Numbered from the stretch's first letter, positions 26,277 through 34,518 are shown. The stretch: DNA of 38,935 nt from an uncultured Odoribacter sp. (GCA_944321145.1 CALUKF010000025.1:1-38935); one strand, 5' to 3'. Numbers and translations: made by a program. The notes: generated by a model not told the origin, from the sequence alone.

Positions 26277-27245
26277 CAACTTGTCCTCAATGATTTCCGT
26301 AAGGATGTCGCGCAAATTGGCACCCATCACGCGCACCATCTTTGGGATAAAACTGTTGGCAGTCATCCCCGGCGTCGTGTTGACCTCCAGCATAATGACC
26401 TCCTCGCCGCACACAAACCCGTCTATGCGCACAATCCCCTCGCAGCGCAGGATGTCATACACCTCCGATGCCATCGCCTGTATTTTTTCCGTAATCTCTT
26501 CGCTGAACCGTCCCGGAATGATTTCGTCCGACATCTTCGCGTCATACTTCGCCTCATAATCGAAAAACTCCTTCTTCGGTATTACCTCCGCCACCGGGAA
26601 AACCACCTTCTTTCCCCCCGCCTTATACAGCCCGCAGGTAAACTCCGTCCCGTCCAGGAAGCTCTCCACCAGCACGTCCCGGCATTTGCTGAACGCCTCC
26701 TCCATCGCCCCGTCGAAATCCTCCGCCTTCTTCACCTTCGACACCCCGAAGCTCGATCCCTCGGCGTTCGGTTTGATGAAACACGGCAGTCCCACGGCGC
26801 CGAGGATGGCATCCTTGTCGTATGCCTCCCCCCGGTGCAGCATCAGCGGCTCCGTCGTGCGTATGCCGAACCCCTTCACATAATTCGTACACGTATACTT
26901 GTCAAACGTAATGGCTTCACACAGCGCGCTGCACGTCGAATAAGGCACCCCCATCATGTCCAGATACCCCTGCAGCAGCCCGTTCTCGCCCGGGTTTCCA
27001 TGAATCGTGATATACGCAAAGTCGATAACCACCTTCTCCCCTTTGCGGACAAAAGAAAAATCATTCTTGTCCACCGCATACTGCTCCCCGTCCTCCTCGA
27101 TGTGCCAGTCCCTGCCCTTCAGCAGCATGAGATACTTCTGGTAACGCTCCCCGTCAATCTCCGAAAAAATATGGGCTGCCGACTGCAGCGACACTTCATA
27201 CTCGGCGGAATTCCCGCCTCCGATAACAACTACATTCTTTTTCAT
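26259..27245 (-). CDS. ddl: D-alanine-D-alanine ligase
   Basis: ATP-grasp ligase supplying D-Ala-D-Ala for peptidoglycan. The protein from ATG 27245 is 328 aa. VVIGGGNSAEYEVSLQSA starts the N-terminal domain with the substrate-binding Glu. ITIHGNPGENGLLQGYLDMM, GVPYSTCSALCEAITFDKYT, then the ATP-grasp core LPCFIKPNAEGSSFGVSKV (about 150-168) and the metal-binding end RIDGF, VIMLEVNTTPGMT are present. The upstream frame extension to 27362 lacks homology and crosses the promoter, so 27245 is the start. The 3' end overlaps the convergent AAA ATPase by 18 bases. Confidence 0.95.
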   Translation of the reverse strand: MKKNVVVIGGGNSAEYEVSLQSAAHIFSEIDGERYQKYLMLLKGRDWHIEEDGEQYAVDKNDFSFVRKGEKVVIDFAYITIHGNPGENGLLQGYLDMMGVPYSTCSALCEAITFDKYTCTNYVKGFGIRTTEPLMLHRGEAYDKDAILGAVGLPCFIKPNAEGSSFGVSKVKKAEDFDGAMEEAFSKCRDVLVESFLDGTEFTCGLYKAGGKKVVFPVAEVIPKKEFFDYEAKYDAKMSDEIIPGRFSEEITEKIQAMASEVYDILRCEGIVRIDGFVCGEEVIMLEVNTTPGMTANSFIPKMVRVMGANLRDILTEIIEDKLSEAVR

Positions 27246-27262
27246 GGCATAAAATTTTCCTG

Positions 27263-27292
27263 CAAAAATAATGCTCTCATTCCAATTTCCAA
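27263..27292 (-). promoter_or_regulatory. Promoter of ddl
   Basis: Minus strand: TTG (27290-27292), 19 bases, TATTTTTG (27263-27270), 17 bases upstream of the ddl ATG. Confidence 0.75.
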
Positions 27293-27314
27293 CCCTCCTT
27301 TCAAATATCTTTTT

Positions 27315-27322
27315 TACCTTTG
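27315..27322 (+). promoter_or_regulatory. -7 box in front of a 63-codon frame
   Basis: TACCTTTG matches TAnnTTTG. ATG 27325 follows after two bases. No clean -33 element was found. Confidence 0.45.
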
Positions 27323-27324
27323 TA

Positions 27325-27513
27325 ATGACAAAAAACAGCACAGAAGCACCCCTTTTCCGCATTGCTCATTCGGTTAGGCTTGTTCCTATGCTTATAATTC
27401 TTGTCTTCAACCATATATTTTTCTATGTTTTGGCAAATTCCTTGCAAAAATCATTTGCCATACAAAAAATCTCCGTAACTTTAGCCTCTGAGAACATAGT
27501 AGTAATTGATTAA
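27325..27513 (+). CDS. Possible small membrane peptide, unknown
   Basis: Open frame of 62 codons (MTKNSTEAPLFRIAHSVRLV, then PMLIILVFNHIFFYVLANSL, then QKSFAIQKISVTLASENIVV, then ID). One hydrophobic stretch at about residues 21-40 would make a single membrane helix, with Arg residues before it. It starts immediately after a -7 box and lies between ddl and the RecQ-like operon at the start of the AT-rich block. No family was recognised. It may be a chance frame in AT-rich DNA; the position of the -7 box is the main support. Confidence 0.25.
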   Translation: MTKNSTEAPLFRIAHSVRLVPMLIILVFNHIFFYVLANSLQKSFAIQKISVTLASENIVVID

Positions 27514-27537
27514 ATGTTACAATTTGCCACTATCAAT

Positions 27538-27564
27538 TTAATGATTTTATCGTTATATCATTAA
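27538..27564. promoter_or_regulatory. Inverted repeat upstream of the RecQ-like operon
   Basis: TTAATGAT (27538-27545) and ATCATTAA (27557-27564) are perfect 8-base inverted arms with an 11-base spacer, 67 bases before the helicase ATG. This could be an operator. No TAnnTTTG box is clear in the leader. Confidence 0.4.
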
Positions 27565-27631
27565 TTATCAGACAAGTAATTTTTCAGTTCTTATATCAAA
27601 CTCGCATTAAATTGCTTATAATATAGCAGCA

Positions 27632-29842
27632 ATGACAAGAATAGAAGCAGAAAAAAGATTGAAGACTATATTCGGTATAGAACATTTCTATGACGAACAA
27701 TGGAAAGCTGTAGATAAGATACTTCGTGGAGAACGTATCCTTATGATTGAGCGTACAGGATTTGGCAAGTCATTGTGCTATCAGTTTCCGGCAACTCAAT
27801 TTTCTGGAATAACAGTAATATTTTCTCCATTGATTGCTTTAATGCGTGACCAGGTACATAGTTTGAATGAAAAGGGAATATCAGCAGCATATATTAATTC
27901 TGAGCAGTCGCAGGAAAATAATACACTTGTTATCGAGAAAGCATTAAAAGGGGAAATTAAAATACTTTACATAGCTCCCGAAAGGCAGGAAAACCAAGAG
28001 TGGATTGAGGCTACCAAAAACATGAACCTTTCGATGATAGTTATTGATGAAGCTCATACTATTTCTACATGGGGACATGATTTCCGTCCTGCTTTCAGAA
28101 GAATAATTAATTTGGTAAAGTTACTTCCGCAAAATCTTCCAGTATTGGCAACTACTGCTACTGCAACAAAGAGAGTTCAGAAAGATATAGAGAAACAGAT
28201 AGGTGGTCGTCTAACAACCATCAGAGGAAACTTGTCAAGGAAAAATCTATATCTTCAAGTGATAAAAGTAAACTCTGAAAATGAGAAAATGATTTGGCTT
28301 GCATCTAATTTAAAGAATCTATATGGAACGGGACTGATATATACAGGTACCAGAGTTAATACAGAAGTATATGCACAATGGTTGCAGTATTGCGGTATTG
28401 ACGCCATTGATTATAATGCAGGCTATGATGCTGACACACGCAAGGAAGTAGAAAAAGGCTTGATGGAGAATAGATGGAAATGTATAGTTTCTACTAATGC
28501 CTTAGGTATGGGTATTGACAAGCCTGATATACGTTTTGTCATTCATACTCAGATTCCCGCCTCACCAATACATTACTATCAGGAAATAGGAAGGGCAGGA
28601 AGGGATGGGTTGCCTACAAGAATAATCTTATTCTTTAACGAAAATAAAGACAAGGAAGATGGAGTCCCTGTAGATTATTCATTACCATATTCGTTTATTG
28701 AAAGTTCACGTCCAGGAATAAAGAAATATGAAAGGGTAACAGATTTGTTAAAACAGGAACCTCTTTCGGAAAGAGAGATTATGAAGAAGGCAAATCTTAA
28801 GCAAAATCAGATAAGAGTAATTAAAGCAGACCTTGTAGACCAAGGAATCATTAAGGAAGTTCAGTATGGAACAAAACAGAAAATGTATGAATATCAATAT
28901 AAAGCTAATGAACTGGATGTTTCTAAGTTTGAAGAGTTGCGAAAGGCAAAAATTAAGGATTTAGATGCCATGGTGGGTTATGTCTATACGGATATGCCAA
29001 GGATGGAATATTTATGTAAGTTCCTTGACAGCGATGAAAACAGCCTATATACCAACTGTGACAATACGAATATGGAAAAGTTAAAAGTGGAATACGATGA
29101 AGGAATTTCCACAAAATTAGAAGCTTTCAGAGATTCTTATTTTCCTAAACTGAAACTAGCTGACTATAAACGGGAATCTAGTATAGGATTGAAGATTAGA
29201 ATGCCATATCCTAACATAATAGACGTATTGAGGAATAATAAAGTGGTTGGTACATATATTAATAAGATTAATTACAGTGAATTTAGTCAAAATGAAGGAT
29301 GTGTTTTAAGTGATTTGTTTGACAAATATCTGCATAGCGCATCAAGGCTGACAGACGGATATGCTGCATCTTATTATGGAGTATCGAATATAGGAGCAGC
29401 CCTGCACAGGTCGAAATATGAAGGAGGCGGTGATTTTCCCGATTTCTTATTAAAAAAGACCCTTTCTGTATTTGGTAAGAAATATAAAGATATAAAGTTC
29501 GATCTCATATTATATGTTCCGCCAACACATTCTGGTGATCTTGTAAAAAACTTTGCAATAAAGTTTGCAAATACTATAAAAGTGCCCATTTCCCATAGTT
29601 TAATTAAAACAAGAGAAACGGAGGAACAGAAGATATTTCAGAATTCGTATAGTAAAAAAGACAATGTGAAAGATGCTTTTACGATAGATTCTGAGTTGGT
29701 GAGAGGTAAAACAATTCTTCTTATAGATGATATTTACGATAGCGGCACCACACTGAAAGAAATAGGAAAAACATTGACAAAAAAAGGCGCCGAATGGATT
29801 GTTCCAATAGTAATAGCAAAAACAGTAGGAGGTACATTATGA
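27632..29842 (+). CDS. RecQ-like helicase fused to phosphoribosyltransferase domain (RqlH/PsyrT-like)
   Basis: 736-aa two-part protein. Residues 1-370 are a RecQ superfamily 2 helicase: Walker A TGFGKSLCY (42-50), DEAH in VIDEAHTISTWGHDFRP (139-142), TTATAT (174-179), and motif VI YYQEIGRAGRDG (315-326). A winged-helix-like part follows; the RecQ zinc site is degraded (near 457-480, MPRMEYLCKF then TNCDNTN, with only two Cys). Residues about 560-736 resemble a type I phosphoribosyltransferase, with PRPP loop LLIDDIYDSGTTLKEIG (696-712). Followed by a DprA-like gene with an ATGA overlap, it has the architecture of RqlH/PsyrT. RqlH is genotoxic in E. coli without its partner. AT-rich codon use differs from neighbours. 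Confidence 0.85.
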   Translation: MTRIEAEKRLKTIFGIEHFYDEQWKAVDKILRGERILMIERTGFGKSLCYQFPATQFSGITVIFSPLIALMRDQVHSLNEKGISAAYINSEQSQENNTLVIEKALKGEIKILYIAPERQENQEWIEATKNMNLSMIVIDEAHTISTWGHDFRPAFRRIINLVKLLPQNLPVLATTATATKRVQKDIEKQIGGRLTTIRGNLSRKNLYLQVIKVNSENEKMIWLASNLKNLYGTGLIYTGTRVNTEVYAQWLQYCGIDAIDYNAGYDADTRKEVEKGLMENRWKCIVSTNALGMGIDKPDIRFVIHTQIPASPIHYYQEIGRAGRDGLPTRIILFFNENKDKEDGVPVDYSLPYSFIESSRPGIKKYERVTDLLKQEPLSEREIMKKANLKQNQIRVIKADLVDQGIIKEVQYGTKQKMYEYQYKANELDVSKFEELRKAKIKDLDAMVGYVYTDMPRMEYLCKFLDSDENSLYTNCDNTNMEKLKVEYDEGISTKLEAFRDSYFPKLKLADYKRESSIGLKIRMPYPNIIDVLRNNKVVGTYINKINYSEFSQNEGCVLSDLFDKYLHSASRLTDGYAASYYGVSNIGAALHRSKYEGGGDFPDFLLKKTLSVFGKKYKDIKFDLILYVPPTHSGDLVKNFAIKFANTIKVPISHSLIKTRETEEQKIFQNSYSKKDNVKDAFTIDSELVRGKTILLIDDIYDSGTTLKEIGKTLTKKGAEWIVPIVIAKTVGGTL

Positions 29843-30972
29843 CAAATCAAGAATTGACATATTGGGTTACTTTGGCGCTTATGCCAAAAATATGGAATAG
29901 AAGGAAAAATGAAATCTATGTAAAATGTTTCGAACATGATCCTCAAATATCAGTAATTGATTTATTTGAGGACAAATCATGCTGGGATGAATTATTGTTG
30001 ACTGACGAAGAAAAAGAACTTTTCAGTGCAGCTTATGAACAACTGCCAAACAATTCATTTATGGTGGAAGACATGTTGTCGCAAGGTTATGATATTCTGC
30101 CTATTCATTGTGATGAATATCCACGAATATTAAAGAAAAACCTTGGTAAAGCTGCTCCAACTGTAATATTCACTAAAGGCAACAAGGAACTGCTCAATGA
30201 ACCATCAATAGCTATCGTTGGCTCCAGAAATGCAGATAAAATATCGTTACAATTTACGGACAATGTGGCAAAACATGTTTCAGCCTCAAACGGAGTTGTT
30301 GTGAGCGGATTTGCAAAGGGGGTAGACAGGCTAGCACTTGACTCGGCACTCGATTCAGGTGGTAAAAGTATAATTGTTCTTCCTCAGGGGATTATGACGT
30401 TTGCATCCGGATTCAGACAATATTACAAATATATCATTCAAGGACATCTTCTTATCATGAGTTCATTTGCACCAAAAGCACCATGGAGTAAAGAATTTGC
30501 CATGGCAAGAAATCCTATTATATATGGTATGGCTTCGCATATTTATGTGGCACAGAGTGATGATAAAGGAGGGACATGGTCAGGAGTTATAGATGGACTA
30601 AGGAAAAACAGAACTATTTATGTGCGGTGGCCGGAAACAGGAGAGAAGAATGCCAATGGGCAGCTTATTCAAAAAGGGGCTATGCCAGTAGACATTAATG
30701 GTAATATTATCAAACTTGATGCAGAAAATCTGAAGACTGAGGAACAGAAAGAAATTGAAATCCTGAATGATAAAATTCTAAAAATATTATCATCAGTAGA
30801 ACTATGTTCTTCTAAAGATATTCTTATTCGACTTGATATAGACTGGTCTGATGCAAAAATGAAAAGATTTCTTGAGACTATACCGCAGGTAAAAAAAAAC
30901 AAAATAAAGAACAGAGTGTACTACAGTTTAAAAAACGGTCAGTCTAAAAATCTGACTCTCAATTTTGAATAA
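29839..30972 (+). CDS. DprA/Smf-like protein (RqlI/PsyrA-like partner)
   Basis: 377-aa protein with the Rossmann-like DprA fold in the middle: PTVIFTKGN, SIAIVGSRNADK (GSR 128-130), VVVSGFAKGVDRLALDSAL (154-171), IIVLPQGI, and the late FAMARNPIIYGMASHIYVAQ (RN 224-225). Residues about 285-370 look like a small winged helix. True DprA loads RecA on incoming DNA; in RqlI/PsyrA the same fold acts as antitoxin or restraint of the RecQ-like partner. ATG 29839 is chosen over an upstream frame extension because it overlaps the helicase stop (ATGA) and has a strong TAGGAGG site, unusual in this window. AT-rich like its partner. Confidence 0.85.
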   Translation: MTNQELTYWVTLALMPKIWNRRKNEIYVKCFEHDPQISVIDLFEDKSCWDELLLTDEEKELFSAAYEQLPNNSFMVEDMLSQGYDILPIHCDEYPRILKKNLGKAAPTVIFTKGNKELLNEPSIAIVGSRNADKISLQFTDNVAKHVSASNGVVVSGFAKGVDRLALDSALDSGGKSIIVLPQGIMTFASGFRQYYKYIIQGHLLIMSSFAPKAPWSKEFAMARNPIIYGMASHIYVAQSDDKGGTWSGVIDGLRKNRTIYVRWPETGEKNANGQLIQKGAMPVDINGNIIKLDAENLKTEEQKEIEILNDKILKILSSVELCSSKDILIRLDIDWSDAKMKRFLETIPQVKKNKIKNRVYYSLKNGQSKNLTLNFE

Positions 30973-31222
30973 GACTTTTTATGGCAACAAGACATCAGCA
31001 CTAAAGACATTGCACAGCAGACAAGAATAAAACTTCTGCCATTGATATGAACACGTTGGGAGGGCAGAATCAATCGGCAAGTGCAATATAAAAAAATTAA
31101 TTTAACGAAGTCCTTGGGGGAAGTAGAGAAATTAAGAAAAATCTACAGCATCAGCACCCCGCAGCCTCCCTACTTCCTGTCCGTATCTAACGGCGAGCCT
31201 GTCAAGGGCATACGGGAAGCAC

Positions 31223-31255
31223 CTTCGGAGCATCTTCGGAGCAAGTTCGGAGCAT
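31223..31255 (+). repeat. Three tandem 11-bp repeats
   Basis: CTTCGGAGCAT, CTTCGGAGCAA and GTTCGGAGCAT follow one another without a gap (31223-31233, 31234-31244, 31245-31255). The period is about one helical turn. The array ends 69 bases before the -7 box of the next gene, as an operator array might. Confidence 0.75.
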
Positions 31256-31324
31256 GAATGGATATATACGGAAATCATCCGAAATTTTTCCAAGGATAGG
31301 CTATGATATGATTCCCATTTGTAG

Positions 31325-31332
31325 TATATTTG
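31325..31332 (+). promoter_or_regulatory. -7 box for the G-rich hypothetical gene
   Basis: TATATTTG is a perfect -7 match, 78 bases before ATG 31411. No TTTG at the usual distance was seen. Confidence 0.5.
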
Positions 31333-31410
31333 CCACGGAGGGGATAGGGAGGGGAAGCGGGGAGGAAGAAGGGAGGATGAAGGATTAACAATGATAAAAA
31401 GGAGGATATT

Positions 31411-32064
31411 ATGGAAGTAATTGACGACGCAGGAAGGAAGTACAGGGGGAAGATGGGGAATTTGATTTATTATACGGTGAACGGGAAGACGTATGTGCGG
31501 AGGGCGCGGAAGCGTCCGGGGACACAGGGGAAGCCGAGGACGGAGAAGCAGAAAGCGCTGTCGGGCAGGTTCAGGCTCGTGCAGAAAGTGTATTCGTTCT
31601 ATATGCAGACGGTGTCGGCGGACATCTGGCGGATTGCGGCGCGGGCACAGGGACGGAGGGGGCAGAACCTGTTCTGCGAGGTGAACAGCGGATGCTTCGA
31701 GGCGGGGGTGGGGATTGCGTCGCCGGAGACGTTCCGGTTCGCGGAGGGGGAATTGCTGTTGCCGTGGGGGATGCAGGTGGAGGGGCTGGGCGGCGGGAGG
31801 TTCCGCGCGACGTGGACGGACGAGCGGGAGCTGGCGAGAACGGCGGCGAGCGACCGGCTGAAGGTCGGGGTGTTTTATCCGAGCACGCCGACGGGGCTGT
31901 ATTGGGCGGAGGAAATGTCCGGGACGAGGGGGGACGGCTGCGGGGAGTTTCGCCTGGATACTCAATCGGACACAGATGCACATGTGTATCTGTTTTTTGC
32001 ACGGGAGGACGGGGGCGCCTATACGCCATCGATGCATTTCCACGTGGCGATGGACAAAGAGTGA
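31411..32064 (+). CDS. Conserved hypothetical protein, DUF6266-like N-terminus
   Basis: 217-aa protein, rich in Gly, Arg and Glu. The opening GRKYRGKMGNLIYYTVNGKT, YVRRARKRPGTQGKPRTEKQ, ALSGRFRLVQ resembles the G-K-x-G-N-x-V-x-Y, Y-V-R and Q-x-A-x-R-x-R-F pattern of Bacteroidota DUF6266-type proteins, but the match is by eye only. The second half alternates strands and ends DTDAHVYLFFAREDGGAYTP. No signal peptide or membrane helix. A strong AAGGAGG site sits 6 bases before the ATG. The coding strand is unusually G-rich, unlike the AT-rich operon just before it. Function unknown; a role in surface display or mobile loci cannot be excluded. Confidence 0.65.
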   Translation: MEVIDDAGRKYRGKMGNLIYYTVNGKTYVRRARKRPGTQGKPRTEKQKALSGRFRLVQKVYSFYMQTVSADIWRIAARAQGRRGQNLFCEVNSGCFEAGVGIASPETFRFAEGELLLPWGMQVEGLGGGRFRATWTDERELARTAASDRLKVGVFYPSTPTGLYWAEEMSGTRGDGCGEFRLDTQSDTDAHVYLFFAREDGGAYTPSMHFHVAMDKE

Positions 32065-32169
32065 CGGCGAGAGAGGGAAGCGGCAAACCCACGGAAGCGC
32101 ATGCGGGCAAAGGGCGGAAAGTGCGGAGGGATGGAAAAAAAGAGGGGGAGAAAAGTGCAAAGTGCGGTT

Positions 32170-32185
32170 TATTTTTGTATTTTTG
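32170..32185 (+). promoter_or_regulatory. Two tandem -7 boxes before the TetR-like gene
   Basis: TATTTTTG occurs at 32170-32177 and again at 32178-32185, 25-40 bases before ATG 32210. Confidence 0.5.
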
Positions 32186-32209
32186 GGACATGAAATAAAG
32201 AGTCGCATT

Positions 32210-32833
32210 ATGACGGAAGAGAAGTATATACTTGCAGAAAAGTTGCGGAAGCATATTTCGCGTTACGGGATTGAGGATTTCGACGACCAGCATTTGAAGA
32301 AATCCGGGCTGACCATGGAGGAGTTGAACCGGAATTTTACCGACCGGCGGGACGTGGCGCAGACGATGCTGGAGCAGGAGCGGAAATGCTTTGAGGAGAT
32401 TTTCAACGAGTATGATTTCGAGGGATGGAATGCCATTGACATCATACTGATTGTCAGCAATGAAATCAGCAACCGTTTTTTTGAAGTCAGCCCGTCGGTG
32501 ACGATTATGTTCTCCCGGATTTATCCGGATATCTTTGAGGAGCACCTGCAGAAACGCTCGGATTTCATTTTTGAGAAAATAAAAATCAATATCGAGAAGG
32601 GAATGCAGCAAGGGATGTACAAGAAGGACGTTTCGAGCGAAATGATTGCCCGCATGTATATTGCCAAGCTGAACGACATTCACAATCCGGAGATTTACCC
32701 GCCGGAGGAGTTTTCTTTTGCTACGATATTCAATACCCTGATTGACAATGTGATTAAAAGTATCACGAACGAGGAGGGGAAGGCATATTACAAGCAACGG
32801 AAGCAATTGTACCGGGTGTTGAATTTCAGGTAA
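32210..32833 (+). CDS. TetR/AcrR-like transcriptional regulator
   Basis: 207-aa protein. The N-terminal 50 residues read as a divergent TetR helix-turn-helix: ILAEKLRKHISRYGIEDFDD, QHLKKSGLTMEELNRNFTDR, then RDVAQTMLEQE (the usual Y-H-Y-F turn replaced by LNRNF). The rest is all-helical, with IIKSITNEEGKAYYKQRKQL at the end, typical of the ligand-binding part. An upstream in-frame extension to 31976 covers the preceding gene and is rejected; ATG 32210 follows two -7 boxes. Its target is unknown; an Lrp-type regulator follows after 26 bases. Confidence 0.78.
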   Translation: MTEEKYILAEKLRKHISRYGIEDFDDQHLKKSGLTMEELNRNFTDRRDVAQTMLEQERKCFEEIFNEYDFEGWNAIDIILIVSNEISNRFFEVSPSVTIMFSRIYPDIFEEHLQKRSDFIFEKIKINIEKGMQQGMYKKDVSSEMIARMYIAKLNDIHNPEIYPPEEFSFATIFNTLIDNVIKSITNEEGKAYYKQRKQLYRVLNFR

Positions 32834-32859
32834 AGGAACCTATTAAATCGCACGTAACC

Positions 32860-33330
32860 ATGAAGTATCAAATAGATGATATCGACCGCAAAATCCTCTC
32901 ACATTTAGTGAAGAACGCACGGATGCCTTTTCTGGAAATTGCCCGCGAGTGCGGGATTTCAGGCGCAGCCATCCACCAGCGGGTGAAGAAGATGGAGGAG
33001 ATTGGGATTATTGAGGGGTCGCGTTTTATTGTGAAACCCAGCGCATTGGGTTTTCAAATCTGTGCTTTTATCGGCATCACGCTGGACAATGCCCATCAGT
33101 ATAAGTCGGTGGTGAAGGAGATTGAAAAGATTCCGGAAGTCATCGAATGCCATTTCATCACAGGGCATTATTCTTTTCTGCTGAAAATCAGGTGTAACAG
33201 TCATGAGCATTTGATGGACATCCTGATTAATACATTGCAGAACATCCCCGGCATTGCCAAGACGGAATCCTTTATTTCGTTAGACCAATTGATTGAAAAG
33301 CAAATAGATATTTGCCCGGAGGAGGCTTGA
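32860..33330 (+). CDS. Lrp/AsnC family transcriptional regulator
   Basis: 156-aa protein. IDDIDRKILSHLVKNARMPF, LEIARECGISGAAIHQRVKK, MEEIGIIEGSRFIVKP is the complete Lrp/AsnC winged-helix domain (residues 5-60). The C-terminal RAM domain follows: FQICAFIGITLDNAHQYKSV, VIECHFITGHYSFLLKIRC, then the strand-helix end TESFISLDQLIEKQIDI. These regulators form octamers and sense amino acids. The target is not known; an autoregulated role or regulation of neighbours is possible. A hairpin terminator follows 10 bases after the stop. Confidence 0.93.
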   Translation: MKYQIDDIDRKILSHLVKNARMPFLEIARECGISGAAIHQRVKKMEEIGIIEGSRFIVKPSALGFQICAFIGITLDNAHQYKSVVKEIEKIPEVIECHFITGHYSFLLKIRCNSHEHLMDILINTLQNIPGIAKTESFISLDQLIEKQIDICPEEA

Positions 33331-33340
33331 CATGAAACGA

Positions 33341-33369
33341 GCGAGGGGCTGCCGCCAGCAGCCCCTCGC
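33341..33369. terminator. Hairpin between the Lrp-type gene and queA (bidirectional)
   Basis: GCGAGGGGCTGC (33341-33352) pairs perfectly with GCAGCCCCTCGC (33358-33369) around CGCCA. It lies 10 bases after the Lrp-type stop and 7 bases after the queA stop on the other strand. Confidence 0.75.
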
Positions 33370-33376
33370 CCGTTTA

Positions 33377-34426
33377 TCAGATTATCAGCATGGCATCGCC
33401 GTAGGGACCAAACTGATATTTTTCTTTTACCGCCACGTCGTAGGCATTCATCACGTACTCGTACCCGCCGAAAGCTGCCACCATCATCAAAAGGGTGGAA
33501 TAAGGAAGGTGGAAATTGGAGATGAAGGCATCCGGCACGCTGAAATCGTAGGGCGGGAAGATGAATTTGTTTGTCCACCCGTCGAATTCTGCCAAGCGCC
33601 CTTTGGTCGTGACGCAACTTTCGAGCGTCCGCACCACGGTGGTGCCCACGGCGCATATTTTGTGGCGCCCGTCTTTTGCCTTGTTCACCGTTTCGACGCA
33701 TTCCGGGGTCACGAAGATTTGTTCGGAATCCATCTTGTGCTTGGTCAAGTCCTCTACATCCACTTCACGGAAATTGCCCAACCCGACATGCAGGGTAATG
33801 TATGCAAAGTCGATGCCCTTGATTTCCATACGCTTCATCAGCTCGCGGCTGAAGTGCAGCCCGGCAGTCGGAGCAGCCACTGCCCCCTCATGGCGGGCAA
33901 AAATGGTCTGGTAACGCTCAGCGTCTTCCGGTTCCACTTTGCGGGTAATGCTGCGAGGCAGGGGCGTTTCGCCCAGGCTGAAAAGCAGTTTCTTGAACTC
34001 ATCGTAGTCGCCGTCGTAGAGGAAACGCAGGGTGCGCCCACGGGAGGTGGTGTTGTCTATCACCTCTGCCACGAGGCTGTCGTCCTCGCCGAAATAGAGT
34101 TTGTTTCCGATGCGGATTTTGCGCGCAGGGTCAACCAGCACGTCCCAAATCCTCAATTCCTGATTCAATTCCCGCAACAGGAAGACTTCGATTTCTGCAC
34201 CGGTCTTCTCTTTGTTCCCGTACAAACGGGCGGGGAACACTTTGGTATCGTTGAATACAAATACGTCATGCTCGTCGAAATAGTCGATGACATCCTTGAA
34301 AATCTTGTGTTCGATTTCACCATTTTTCCGATTCAATACCAACAGGCGGCATTCGTCGCGGTTGGGGGAAGGATGTTGCGCAATCAACTCCGCCGGGAGT
34401 TTATATTTGAATTTTGACAACTTCAT
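33377..34426 (-). CDS. queA: S-adenosylmethionine:tRNA ribosyltransferase-isomerase
   Basis: Transfers the ribosyl part of SAM to preQ1 in tRNA, the second-to-last step of queuosine synthesis. It is 349 aa. Start [35 protein letters not shown], then [36 protein letters not shown] and [19 protein letters not shown] match QueA throughout. It is the last gene of the ftsX-DUF3098-uppP-truB-queA operon; about 90 bases separate it from truB. Confidence 0.95.
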   Translation of the reverse strand: MKLSKFKYKLPAELIAQHPSPNRDECRLLVLNRKNGEIEHKIFKDVIDYFDEHDVFVFNDTKVFPARLYGNKEKTGAEIEVFLLRELNQELRIWDVLVDPARKIRIGNKLYFGEDDSLVAEVIDNTTSRGRTLRFLYDGDYDEFKKLLFSLGETPLPRSITRKVEPEDAERYQTIFARHEGAVAAPTAGLHFSRELMKRMEIKGIDFAYITLHVGLGNFREVDVEDLTKHKMDSEQIFVTPECVETVNKAKDGRHKICAVGTTVVRTLESCVTTKGRLAEFDGWTNKFIFPPYDFSVPDAFISNFHLPYSTLLMMVAAFGGYEYVMNAYDVAVKEKYQFGPYGDAMLII

Positions 34427-34518
34427 TTCTTCTGTCTCTTTAAATTACCTATTTTTTAATGCTCATTCTTACAGTTTGCGGGAGATAGTTATCCCAATTT
34501 CCATTTAAGATGGCGAAG

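Larger units (their letters stand above)
30973..31410. other. Intergenic region between the RqlHI-like operon and the G-rich gene
   Basis: No complete gene is recognised over about 440 bases. A plus-strand frame without a good start is open from about 31045 to a TGA at 31256 (ends VKGIREAPSEHLRSKFGA) and may be the trace of a lost gene. The base composition shifts here from AT-rich to G-rich. The stretch also holds the triplicate 11-bp repeat and a TATATTTG box (31325-31332) for the next gene. Confidence 0.4.

Noticed and set aside
31223-31255. CRISPR array
   Set aside because: Repeats are 11 bp with no spacers and no cas genes nearby.
27300-31300. Integrative element with attachment sites
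   Set aside because: Composition suggests transfer, but no integrase, transposase or flanking repeats were found in the window.
31571-32806. 411-codon minus-strand frame
   Set aside because: Low-complexity Pro/Arg frame caused by G-rich genes on the plus strand.
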